From Zonotrichia leucophrys gambelii (taxonomy: Eukaryota; Chordata; Aves; Passeriformes; Passerellidae), in contig NC_088173.1 in NCBI RefSeq assembly GCF_028769735.1, positions 17,672,038 to 17,736,037 of the forward strand: DNA of 64,000 bases, written 5' to 3'. The translations under genes were made by a program, and so were the position numbers. The notes under the pieces were generated by a model. That model ran no database searches. It saw only the letters and a program-made list of their open reading frames with translations, and was not told the DNA's origin. This document shows positions 25,993-37,300 of the stretch, piece by piece (position 1 is the stretch's first letter; each line of letters begins with the position of its first letter).

Positions 25993-27486
25993 GTACCATT
26001 AAATTTCTTATTTCAACTGAGACAACATGACTTAAAATATGTATTTTGAAGACAAAACAAGAAAACAAACAGCCAGCTATTTGATTGCTAAAGAGTAACG
26101 AATTATAAAAAATTGCTGTTGTGCTGTTCCCAACACAATGGAACCATAATTTCTACTAGAGTGCAGATAAAATACAGGTAGATATTTGTATGAAAGTTTC
26201 CCTATTTGCATCTTGTTTTGGGAAAGAACAACTGCAGATATTATAGAGGCTGCATGGATTTTTTCCAGGTTAAAAAAGTTATCTTTTCCTTTTGTGTGGA
26301 TGTAATGTCAAACCTGGACAAAAGATGATTGAGTTTGTACTACTCCAATTTCTAGCTGGAGTTAATGATGAGTGTGCGGGAGGAATACTCCATTTTAAAG
26401 TAGCACTACCTTTCCTCCCATGTCACACTATCATCTTTAATGGCAACAATAATTCACTTAAGCCAGGAAGACATTTTTTCTGCTTTATCTATAGATCATT
26501 AGAGCAGTCTGCCTGCTACATTAATGCCTGCTAAAATGGCATGCCGCTTCCCACTTTATGGCTCTATGTCAAAAATGTCTCTGATAGCTGGTTGCTCACT
26601 CCACTTTGCTGTGTTAAACAATCCATTCCTTATTGGATGAGCCCCACTATCGCATGGCTGTTACTTGACTTCTATAATATCCTCTATAGGTGTCAGGTCT
26701 CTGGAGAACTGTACGTCCTCAGCTCCCGCTGAAAGCAAAGGTGGATGGCACCTTACAGATCAGATGTTGTGACTTTCTGAAGAGCTGCTTAAGCTTTTCA
26801 GTTAAAACTCAACAGCTGTGCCAAATGCGGGCATTATTTTTAGCCATACGTTGCATCTCTCCGTTTGTGATAATTTACTACCATGCAAAATATGTTGCTA
26901 TGATATTGCTCAAGAGATAACAGCAAGGGAGAATTAGTACAAGTATGTAACAAACCAGGGCCAAACACTTCTGGGGACACAATCTAGGTTCCTACACTGA
27001 CTTAGAGTGTTGAGAGTTGGGTTTTTATATTCTTTAAGCCTTTGTTTCTCTGCAATATAAAGATATTACAAAGAGTCAGGAAAAGTGTCCCATGGCATTT
27101 AGTGATTCAATTTGACTTAATCAAATTCAAATATATTTGTTCATTTTATTGTATATGCTGTGGAGGTTGTTCACCCAGAATGGTTGAATTTCAGATAAAT
27201 ACAGAAATAAAGGAGAGAGAAAGGTAGAAGAAAAATATTAAAAAGTAATGACATAAATTAATGAAAGATTACTATATATATCAAGTGAAATGAAGAAATC
27301 TCTTTGCAAAAGTACATACAAATGGCCCAGAAGGGGTTGCTGCTGCAGACTTGGAATACAGTAGCTAAATCATCATTCTCTTTGGATGCCATATTATTTT
27401 ACAGATTTTGTTAAATAATATAACACACCTAAAACTTTGCACAGAAATAAGAGACTCTTTATGAATTATATCCAACATATAGATAG

Positions 27487-27536
<50 letters not shown>

Positions 27537-28122
27537 CTATTATTGGTAATTTGTGATCTACATGAATGGATCTGCACAAATAGTTGTCTTCTTTGCAAAT
27601 GTAAAACTCCAATCTCATGTAGACTCCCTTGAAAGAGCCATGGGTCTTCCAGAAAAACTTCTGAAACCGAAATAATGACTTATGCTTTAATTATTCTCTG
27701 ACTAAAAGGCTTAGAGTACGTGTGGCTTACTTGAGGAACTTGAGCTGGTCACGTGCTCCAGTTGTGAGTGTGCTGGGCATTGTACAAACATAAAACAAAA
27801 CACCTGATTACTACCTTACTCACTAGGGTGCATTGCACTCGATGCACACTACTTTTAAAACAACACCACTCTGAGTAAGAGACTGTTACTCATTTTGTAC
27901 TCAACAGAGTGATTTTGGATACTGGAAAGATCCTAAGTCATTTTGCCGAAGATGGAGAAAACTTGCCCCTTTGCAAACCAAATTTTTTTCATTTATTTCT
28001 CTATCAGCATCATACAAGGTAGTATTTAGATGACTGCTTGTTGCAGCCCCCTGGGGCAAAGACGAATATATTGCATGCTACTTTAAAGATCTTTGACATT
28101 TTAGACCTGCCATGAATGAAAA
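25993..28122. other. non-coding stretch, possible conserved element at 26290-26940
   Basis: No supported gene. The block at about 26290-26940 has even base composition, several homeodomain-like TAATG/ATTA motifs and no simple repeats, and three overlapping open frames of 60-80 codons that do not look like protein. It resembles conserved non-coding elements in texture only. A (AT)20 microsatellite is listed separately. Confidence 0.6.
27491..27530 (+). repeat. (AT)20 dinucleotide microsatellite
   Basis: Forty bases of perfect AT alternation, preceded by an ATAG-rich stretch. Confidence 0.97.
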
Positions 28123-28319
28123 ATGTTGAAAAGTACTCCAAAGCCACCCTTTAGAACCAAAAAACATGAGGACTCAGGGGCCTGTTATGCTGTGCACTCT
28201 GTATTCCTGAATCTCTTTGTCATTGTTATTACAGTTAGCTTATGGGCCACATTATTCCTTATAATAACAAGGGAGGATAATGCTGATGAAAATGAGAAGT
28301 TTACAGTGAATCATACTAA
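28123..28319 (+). CDS. candidate first coding exon of a single-pass (type II) membrane protein
   Basis: ATG 28123 opens 65 codons plus two bases, ending at a strong donor (GTAAGT at 28320-28325). A fair acceptor (GACATTTTAG, ending at 28103) lies just upstream, consistent with a 5' UTR exon spliced to the start codon. The predicted segment has a 26-residue N-terminus rich in Lys, Arg and Pro, a hydrophobic helix at about residues 27-48, then an acidic stretch (Glu51, Asp52, Asp55, Glu56, Glu58) and an Asn-His-Thr glycosylation sequon at 63-65. The charge distribution fits the positive-inside rule with the N-terminus in the cytosol, which is hard to obtain by chance. Against it, two out-of-frame ATGs (28112, 28116) precede the start and the Kozak context is weak. 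I do not recognise the protein, and the downstream exons are not identifiable here. Confidence 0.45.
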
Positions 28320-31238
28320 GTAAGTGCTGCCTCTAGGGCTGCAAGCACTTGGGAAATGGTTTGAGGCTTCTCTTTTCAAGTTAGAGGCTGGGCCGTTACC
28401 TCCCACTTTGGACAGGAATGTCTTGGCTCCATTTTGATGTTATATCTGTTAGGTGCAGAGTGATGAGTCTATCTTACTGCTGATTCACACCGGCTGTTCC
28501 AGCGGCAACATGTGACTGTGATTCCTCTGTGGCCCAGAGGATATTTTCCATCAGTGGTAACAGATGTTACTAATTCAGAAGGCCAAAAGAAAGAATAAAA
28601 TTATAAGCACATAATACATATAAACATTTCAGTCATATTCTTTTGATGATAGGACCAATAAATGCAAAAGTTAAAAAGAAATTAATGCTGCTGCTGTTGA
28701 TATTTTTGGAAGACCTGGATGGTCAGGAAAGAGTTCCACTGAATGAGGACTGAATGCAGTAATTTAAATTGCTGATGGAAAATAGAAAATAAATTGTGAT
28801 TCTTCTTTTCTGAAGGTCTCAATAGAAATAAGTGCAAATCACCTGAAAGAATATATAAGGGGATGTGTTATGGTGAGGTGGTGACATATCAAATCATCTT
28901 AGTTCTCAGCAGACAGGGTGGGAAATGGAAGTGTGTTCCTCAGGGCTGTGATTTCAATGCAATTCTAATAATTTAAGGCAAGTCATTAAATTGCATCTAG
29001 TGCCTGGCCAATGTTAGGACCAATATGATCATAAATTTGCTGATATTCCACCCATGCAAAATGGCATGCACATTGGAGAGCATCTCTAGCAGAAATGACT
29101 GGTACAGATCTCATCCCTTCTCAGTCTTTGACAGTAATTCTGTCATTTCCTGGTCAATCATACCTCACTTAAATACCATTTTCAGATGGACATTTATTAT
29201 TGAAAATTCTCTTTCCAAAGTAGTCATTATACTTTATGTAATCTATTGATCTACAAATGTTCAAAGGAAAAAAAAAAAAACCACCTGTTCCTTCAGCTCT
29301 ACTTCTTCCCTTTTTCATAACCAGTCACCACTATAGACCATTCTACAGCTGAACTGGGTTGTCTTTGTCCCTGGTATAAATTACTTGCTCAAATAAAAAA
29401 CCCAATTTTGTGCCCTTTTTTCTTTTTAGTTTGGGGTTTTTTTAGTTTGGTTTGCTAAAGCAATGAACTCCACATAGAAATAAACTTACATTTTGTGGAT
29501 TAATCAAAGGAAAATAGCAATATATTTAGGCAAAGTGAATGAATCACCTCCCTTTCATAATATCAGCAGGGACTTTGTAAATTGTAAATTTTTCAGGACA
29601 AGGATCATGTCTTATTCACCGGATAAACTTTGTCATTATATACACCTATGTTATTTCAAGAAATATGGGTTAAATAAGAAAAAAAAGTGGCCATTTGGAA
29701 CCCAGCCTGAAACTCGCTGAAGTCAATGAAAATATTTCCATTAGCCCCAGTATGAGCTGGATCAGATTCAAGAGGTCCTGTGAACAAAAACATCCATGAT
29801 AATATAATAAAGACTTCATCACTCAAGGGAACCAAATTAAGATCACACAGATGACCTAAACTGTTGTATTTCCTTGTGGGTTTGAGCACTTGATTTTGCT
29901 CCCTTAAAATTTTTAACATAGCTGTTTTGTCTGTGTTACTGGCAGCGTCACATTACACTGCAATGCAAATCAGCAGATGTCTAGCTTTTGAATTTTTTCT
30001 TTTTTCTTTTTTTTTTTAACAGGCAACATCCTTTTCTGCAAGTCACAATGCAGAGTTACTTTTTGAGCAATAAAAGCATTATAGACACATGAAGCAAAGT
30101 TCTTCAAAGTCAGATATAATTATCCCTTCTATCCAGCACTTTATATAATATTTATTTCCATTAATCTTGGAATCTATGTCTATTGTTTATTGAAAAAAAT
30201 GAATGCAAAGTCAAATACAGAACTCCACAGGGGAATAGATTGGAATTCTGGAAATTTTCAAACTAATTCAACATTTTTGCCATACATGTATTAGGAATAA
30301 TCCCAAGTGTAAAACCTAATGTCACTGATGTAAAACTGTCTTCTAAAAGTTTGAAAGTCTGTCATCTTTCTCCATATACTCACTTCATTAAATAGTTTAC
30401 AGCTTGCAAGGGGATCACAATGTTGGAGTAAGAAAATGACTGTCCTGACAGATTCAGACAATAAAACAACCAGATTGTTATATGAATGTTTTCTCAGACT
30501 GTTGCTGCAACACATAATAAATACAAATATTGAAACACCTGCATGATAAACATAATACTTTTAACAGATGTTAATCCCCCCTGAATGCAACCAGTGGATT
30601 TAGATCACATAAATGCAACTTGCCCCGTTCAGGTCTCCCTGGAAAATTGCCAATCATATGGTTGCTTTCTGACCAACTGCTGCAATCTACATGCATGGAT
30701 TTGCTTCTCAGTTCTCCTAAAACGAGCATTTTTCAAACAATCCATAAATATAGCAATATGTGTGCGTGACACTGAAGCTCATCTACAATTTAGGTTGCTT
30801 GTCTGCTGTCAGCACGAATTGGTTATATTATTTTAGAAAAGAGTGTTCCAAGTTAAAAACAAACCTATTTTCTCAAAATCCTGACATTCTGGCAAGCAGG
30901 GCAGAATGTTTTTCTCCCCTTGGTGGGACTTGTTCTGCCTCAATACTCTCTGATCATATGCAGCTTCTGTTTACTTCAACAAATTTAATGGAGGTTCAGC
31001 ATATTTGAAAATTAGCTATTAACCCTATCAAAACACTACTGAGGTTTTGATACCCCTATGGGAGAAGCACACACTTACAACCCGTTGGCTTAAACTTAAG
31101 TACCTGCTTATGCACTCTGTTGGAAAAGAGCCTGAATTTACATCTGTCTTTTCAGCTCCAGAGTGTATTTGAATGCCTTTGGTTGTAGCCTCAGCTCATA
31201 CAAATAGCTCTGCACCCGCAGGGGCGTCCCTGCCTTAC
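28320..31238. other. non-coding stretch (intron if the 28123 exon is real)
   Basis: No supported gene. It contains the sauropsid-type repeat fragment at 29717-29774 (separate entry) and A/T runs near 29269 and 30008. An even-composition block at about 30580-30840 is a weak candidate for a conserved non-coding element. Confidence 0.65.
29717..29774 (+). repeat. possible old sauropsid interspersed repeat fragment
   Basis: The sequence CTGAAGTCAATGAAAATAT, continued by TTTCCATTAGCCCCAG and GAGCTGGATCAG, resembles a widespread reptile and bird repeat. In that repeat, 'gaagtcaatgga' is mirrored by 'tccattgacttc' and followed by 'ggatcag'. The imperfect inverted symmetry (AATG...CATT) is visible. 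Family identity is from memory and cannot be confirmed here. Confidence 0.4.
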
Positions 31239-31331
31239 CAAAGATGACAGTGTGCGTTTGCACGGCAGTGATGGCATTGCTCAGTGCTGAGCTATCCAGC
31301 CAGCAGGGCTGACCTCCTGACGCGTGTGTCA
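31239..31331 (-). CDS. candidate internal exon, 93 bp, phase 1 to phase 1
   Basis: On the minus strand a pyrimidine-rich acceptor (GGCTTATTTTCAG) precedes 93 bases, and a good donor (TTTG, then GTAAGG) follows. The reading frame is open throughout, with one base carried at each end, so the exon would be symmetric and keep frame if skipped. It keeps CpGs (ACGCG; GCAAACGCAC) in a CpG-poor neighbourhood, which suggests constraint. The peptide has no domain I recognise. It lies on the opposite strand to the 28123 exon, so it would belong to another gene. A conserved regulatory block with chance splice signals is an equal alternative. Confidence 0.28.
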
Positions 31332-34300
31332 CTGAAAATAAGCCACGCTGGGAGCAGAAAATAGCCAGCCAGTGATTATTCATGGAAACTGAATGGCAAA
31401 GGAAAACCTGTAAGCTCCATTTCATCCCTCCATTGGCTGCGTTAATTCAGAGAAAGTGACACAACAAAGAGGCACAACAAAGATCAGTGCAACAGCAATT
31501 CTTCATGAAAAAGCAAAACTTTACTCTCAAAGCTGACAAATAAACAAAGAAAACATAACATACATGACATAATTTGTATACAAATTAACACTAACTTGCC
31601 ATATTTCCCTGCATCACCTAGGGACACTTGAGTTTAAAATAAAATGTTGGATGAGTATTTCACAATATAGAAAGGTTCACCTGGTAAAGAAGGTGCCCAG
31701 AGCAATTTGTGGCTGTGGATCAGGAGAAACAGATGCAGCTGAATAGGAAGCAATAGAAGCATTTACCAGATGGCTCTGGTGAATCTTCAGAGTTTCTCTT
31801 GGTGACAAAGGAAGACATAATTATATCGCAGATGAATGTTGATGAATAACCATCATTATCAAAAATGAAGACTCAATTCAGTTCAGTTGTACTCCTGCTG
31901 AAATAATTGCAGAAAAAAAGATTGTGGCTGGTCATAATTAATAAGAAAAACTACCAAGAAGACACATTGCTTGGGATATAAGTAACTACAGGGAGAGAAC
32001 TGCTCTAAGACAGAGATAGCCCAACAAATATTTCCAGAATGCTACTATTCAGACATTAACAAATAGATCGATTTGCTTAATGGCAAAGAGCTGTGTTTTC
32101 TCACTTCATCTAGTTGATTCTGCAATTCATTGCAATACTTTGAGGACACAGAACACAGGAGAAACCTTTCCACTGGTTAAAAAGTGAAAAATTCAGCTGA
32201 TTCTTCCACTTTTTAGGATTATTAGCTCATCATAATTAAAAGAGAAAAGGATGGTATTGCATAAAAATTGTTCCAGATGAGCCAATGTGATCAAAAAAGT
32301 GAATACACTGCTTAGAGAGATGCACAACTGATTAAAAGAGAACATGGACTTTTCTGAGATACAGATATTCATGATTATGATTATGGTGTTCAATGACTGT
32401 GGTAATCTGAGCAGCCATGTTCAAAACACTTTTAAATGCTATTGAAGAACTAGAATTAGTTAATTAACAATTCTAAGTGCTGCTATTTCCAGGAAAACTC
32501 TCATATAAGGAGAAACTGGCGAGATTTTTTGTGTTCTTAAAATACAGTTGAAAAATGCTGAAAAAATCAGTAAGATGAACTAAAAGGATCTTTTGGTCTG
32601 GTCTCAAATGATATAACAGCTAGAGAAAGTTCAGTGAAAACAAAAAGTAACAAATTCAAAACTGAGGATGGAATTACTCTTTTATTCACTCCATACTTAA
32701 GACTGAGAAGTAATTCTGAGGTTCAAAATCATTTGTCTCTTCTATGGTTCTTAAGAGTTTCAAGAGTTGATTATAAAACCCATTGTTTTTCTGAGAAATT
32801 TTACATTCTTTGTTCTTTTATCTTATTATACTATTATTTTTTTAAACTAAAGCACTAGGTTCAGAGTAGAAGAATAAGCTTTCTTCAGTGAGGGTTGTTC
32901 TAAGCATTTTAAAGAGTTCATCAGATGCATTAATTATTTTTCCTGGCTTCAAAACCAACTTCTGGTTGGCTATGCCTATAGCAGACATTTTCATGCTTCT
33001 ATATGGTGGTGTCTTGGCACCTGACTGGCTTTGCTGCTGTTATCAAAATGCAGAAAATGGAGGAGAAGCCTGGATGCAGACACATCTTAATTTTGCCAGG
33101 ACTGTCTCTTCTACTTAGTATAATGCTGTATATTTTACCTGAGCAATTTTGAGCACATTCCAATTTATAGCTACATGAAAATTTTCTATAAATTAAGAGA
33201 AACTCATAGCAGTTAATTTTTTTTTTTTCACAGCTGCCTAGTTATGAAGTATTTGCTGTCATTTCTGCTTCTATAAATTTCCTATTAGGCATTATGAGCC
33301 CATGCTCCAACCTGAGCCTAAGGTGCACCATCCCTTGCAAGGCAGCAAGGCTTTAGCATCAAACTCAGGGGTGGAGGAGGAGTTTTGCCACTGCCATGCC
33401 ACAGTTTGCCATTGCAGGGAGAGACGAGCATGGCCATGACAGAGATGGGGACACCTTTGGGGGCTTTCAAAACCAGATCCCATGAGAGGGATATTCCCAG
33501 TCCCCACAAAGCTGATCAGAGTAAGCTGAGAACAGAACACCTGAGTGCTTCACAGCCTGAAAAATTACTGATGCAAAAGTGTCCTGGGTTTGTGTTTTGA
33601 AAAATAATGTCCACCTGCTACACACACAGATTTGCTGTAGCTTCTGTTGCTGCAAATGGCACCATCAGCAAATTGGAGCTCTCTGCTTAGGGCTGTGCAT
33701 GGACTCATCCCAGCTCATCTTCTTCCTCCTCTCCACTTTGCAGCAGCTAAAATACTTACCTGAGGAGACTACAAGTGACCAGCATAAGCCAAATTAAAAA
33801 TATCAAACCCTCATTGCACTCAGTGGGGGACAAAACACTGCTTGGGCCTTCAGTCTTTGTGCAAACTCATACCGAACTGGCCCTTGGGGCTCCTGCTTGC
33901 CCAAGAGACTAAGGTTGCCCTGAGCCTCATTAACCACTTGCATTTTAAAGTTAAAGCCTTGAAGTCTTTTTTGTGCATCTCCTCACCCCTGGCAGGATTT
34001 CCCCGTCTGAGTCTCCACCTGTGCTCTCAGTCTTCTCAATGGCAATTGCAAATTTCATCCCCCCCAGACTCTTCTGGCTCTTCTGGCTGCACATGTGCAT
34101 TTATCTATTTTCCATCACCTCCTGCACAAGTGTAAAGTCTTTCAGGTGATTCTTGAGAGGAAGTGTGCTAAGGCATTCCACTGTGCAACAGTACTCCCAG
34201 ACAACGAGGTTGGAGTGAGCCACGAGTACTATTAACAACAAGCACACAGCCTTAGCATGTTAAAAACAACCTTAATGATTCTCATTCTTAAACCTGGTTT

Positions 34301-37300
34301 TCCCATGATATTTATGTGCTAAGGTTCCAGCTGAACTTGGGTTATTTAGGCATTTCTGAAAAGTCTACACTTTAATGGGTTCAAATGACTAAGATGAAAA
34401 TGAAATTTCAGTAATTAAAGTTCGTGTAAGAGGAGGTGTTTCATTTAGTTTTTTGTTTGTTTGCTTTCATCTATAGGCCTCCAGTGTTTTCGTATCTATT
34501 CTATAAACAGGATAATATAAAATCATCTATTTACAGAAGAAATGAAAAGTTGAATGATTCGTTATATTTATATGACCTTAAAACATGTTGCAGAATTGCA
34601 TTTATTACACACAAAAAAAACCCCCAAAACAATAAAACATCTTATTGAGTAGTTGATTATATGGTATTACAAAAATCTGCCTTCCAGTGGAATCCTTTGG
34701 CCTGCATATGTACAACTCTATAAATCTTGCTAAATATTTGTTTCAGAAATTGTCCAGAAGGATGAACAGATTGATTTTCCAGACCTAAATCACTTCAACA
34801 CTAAATAGTACTCTGGAGAAAACTGTGTTTCTCTTCTTGTTGTTTGCAGACACATTAAGATCACACACTGAGCTGCAGCAGTTCAGCTTTCTGGTCCTTT
34901 TGCTCTTTCATAGCACCAAGATGGAAAAGACACAACTTTGAGACTACCTAAACACAAGGAGTTAATGAAATCCACAGCAAAATTAAGGAATTATTGAAGG
35001 CATTTCATTAATTCTGAACTTAGTAACAGACTATATTTATAGTCTGTGGATTTGCATGAATTTGAAAGCTTGAAGAACAAAACCGAAGTGAGTATTGGAC
35101 ATTTTCACAAAATAGCTTGTAAAGGTTTTGGTTTTTTATGACATATTTTCCTACATTTTTACAAAAAGTCAGCAAAATATTTATTTTTCTGTTAAACTTC
35201 TTGAACTGCCAGGTCAACATTTTACAAAGGAAAATTTTTCTACTAAGAAAATTTTGACTTGTAAGCAGTTTATAACTTAATGCCTCTATTTAATGGTGTT
35301 CTGATTAATTTCCCCAAAGAATTTGCTGTTCCAATTTAAGCTCACTGTTTCAATTTATATTCCATAGTGCGATTTTGAAAATGTTATAGAATGTATTTCC
35401 TCAACTGAAAATAATATTTTTTCCATATATTCGTAAGGATATTCCCAGATATACCTTCCTGTTAAAGACAAAGCATACTTATGACCTAGGCACTTAATGC
35501 CGTGTCTTTAATTTTTTGGTGAAAGCCTGATGCCATCCTTCTCCATTTGTACTGCAGGCTCCTGCCCAAAGCACCAGGCTTGACAAAGACAATCACAGAT
35601 CTTTGATTTTTTTAAAAAATATACATTACACCAGAGCCCATTAAAAACTGAAAAGTAAGGAATGCTTTTTTTCACTTTTGTCATTCATAACATGCACCAA
35701 ATACAATTATATGTGTGTGCACTCATCAGCAACACTTCACAATTGTAGTTTTACCACACTTCTAAGGCCTAGAAGGACTGATTCAGTTTAGGCTGGTTTT
35801 ACATATGTGATCAGTTTTAACAAATCTATTTTTAAAATATGGAGGCCCAAAAGGTGAAGAGTCTTACCCAGTGGGGTCAAAGATGAATGCTTTGTACAGC
35901 TGTAATGAGACCCTTTGTCATGTCTGCTAAGATTATATTCTCCTGAAAATCTACATATAAAGATAGGGCTCATACATATTTTCTAGATATTCACATCCCT
36001 TTTAGAACATGCAGCCAGCTAAATTATTATGTGAAGGGTATTAATGTCTGTTTATACATGGTATTGCTTAATAAAAAGATAATTTGGTGTGAAATATATT
36101 TTTCTTTGTGGAGAAAAAGAAACCTGTGCCTTCACCAGGCAAGGCACTTCTCTGTCCTCAGTAGGTTTTATGTGTTGCTGGGGCTTTTTCTGACAGCCTT
36201 AGGTTATGAAAAGATTGGTAATAAATGCCTCATGAGAAGTCTCCTTGCAAGTATAGTATAGAACTGTGAAATCTATAGAAAAGGGAAGAGAGAAATTTCC
36301 CAAACACAGCCAGAACCTCTCTCATTTATACTCTAAGCCTCTTTGGATTGCAAAAGATTCTTGCATTTAGTGCCTAATTCTGAAAAATAATTGAAACATT
36401 TCAAATGATCCTAAAAGCCCAGTGGAAAGGTAGACTTTATGCATCTTAAAAAAAAAAAAAAACCAATGCCTATTTGTCAAAACTCTCATTTCCTATTAAG
36501 TAAATGAAATTGAATTGGTGTTTAGTGGTTTATTGAGTTTCTCCTCTGCTAAATGAACAAAAGCTGCTGGATCCAGCAAAATAATTAAAAATGTGCTTTT
36601 ACAGGATAGAGGGCTTTAGGAGCTGCACAAACCCACCAGACTTTATGAATTTTCGGACTAGTTCTATGCACAGGGTGAGAGTGAATATCTCCCAGTTCCC
36701 AGAGAGCCTCTCTTCACAAATAAAAAGAACAGTGATAAGCTGAAAGACACACAAGGTGAGCATAAAATAAAATTAAACCATACTTCCATTTTCAGTCTAT
36801 TGCAGCTGCTAACCTTACTGATTAGCAGTTCTTCCATCTATGAGTCATCTCAGAGATCTATTCACAGGGGGTCCAAGCCTGAAATCACTCTTGCTTCAAA
36901 GGATGACAATGAGCAAATATTCAGATCTAATTCCATGTAGGCTGAAGACCAGAAAATCTACAGTATGAAAATGACAAAACATGTGCCAACTTAAAAGCTA
37001 TTAAGCTAATTTTATCATTTGCATACAATAATTTCATAATATATACACTCTCTGAGTCAACAGTGACATTCTTTTCCATGCAGGAGGTTTGAAAACCAAG
37101 ACAAGAAAAACAAGCTGCTAAGCATAAGTTCTTCCCCCCACCTGACATCTGTAAGATACTCCGTGAAGCCAGAATGTGAACATAAAAACTGGGTAAATTC
37201 TGTGTAAACACTAAGATCAGAGAGCTCATCATAATTTTACCTTACATCCCAGTTTGCACAAGTGTTAAATATAAGTCTTGCTGATGTTTTATGAACTTAA

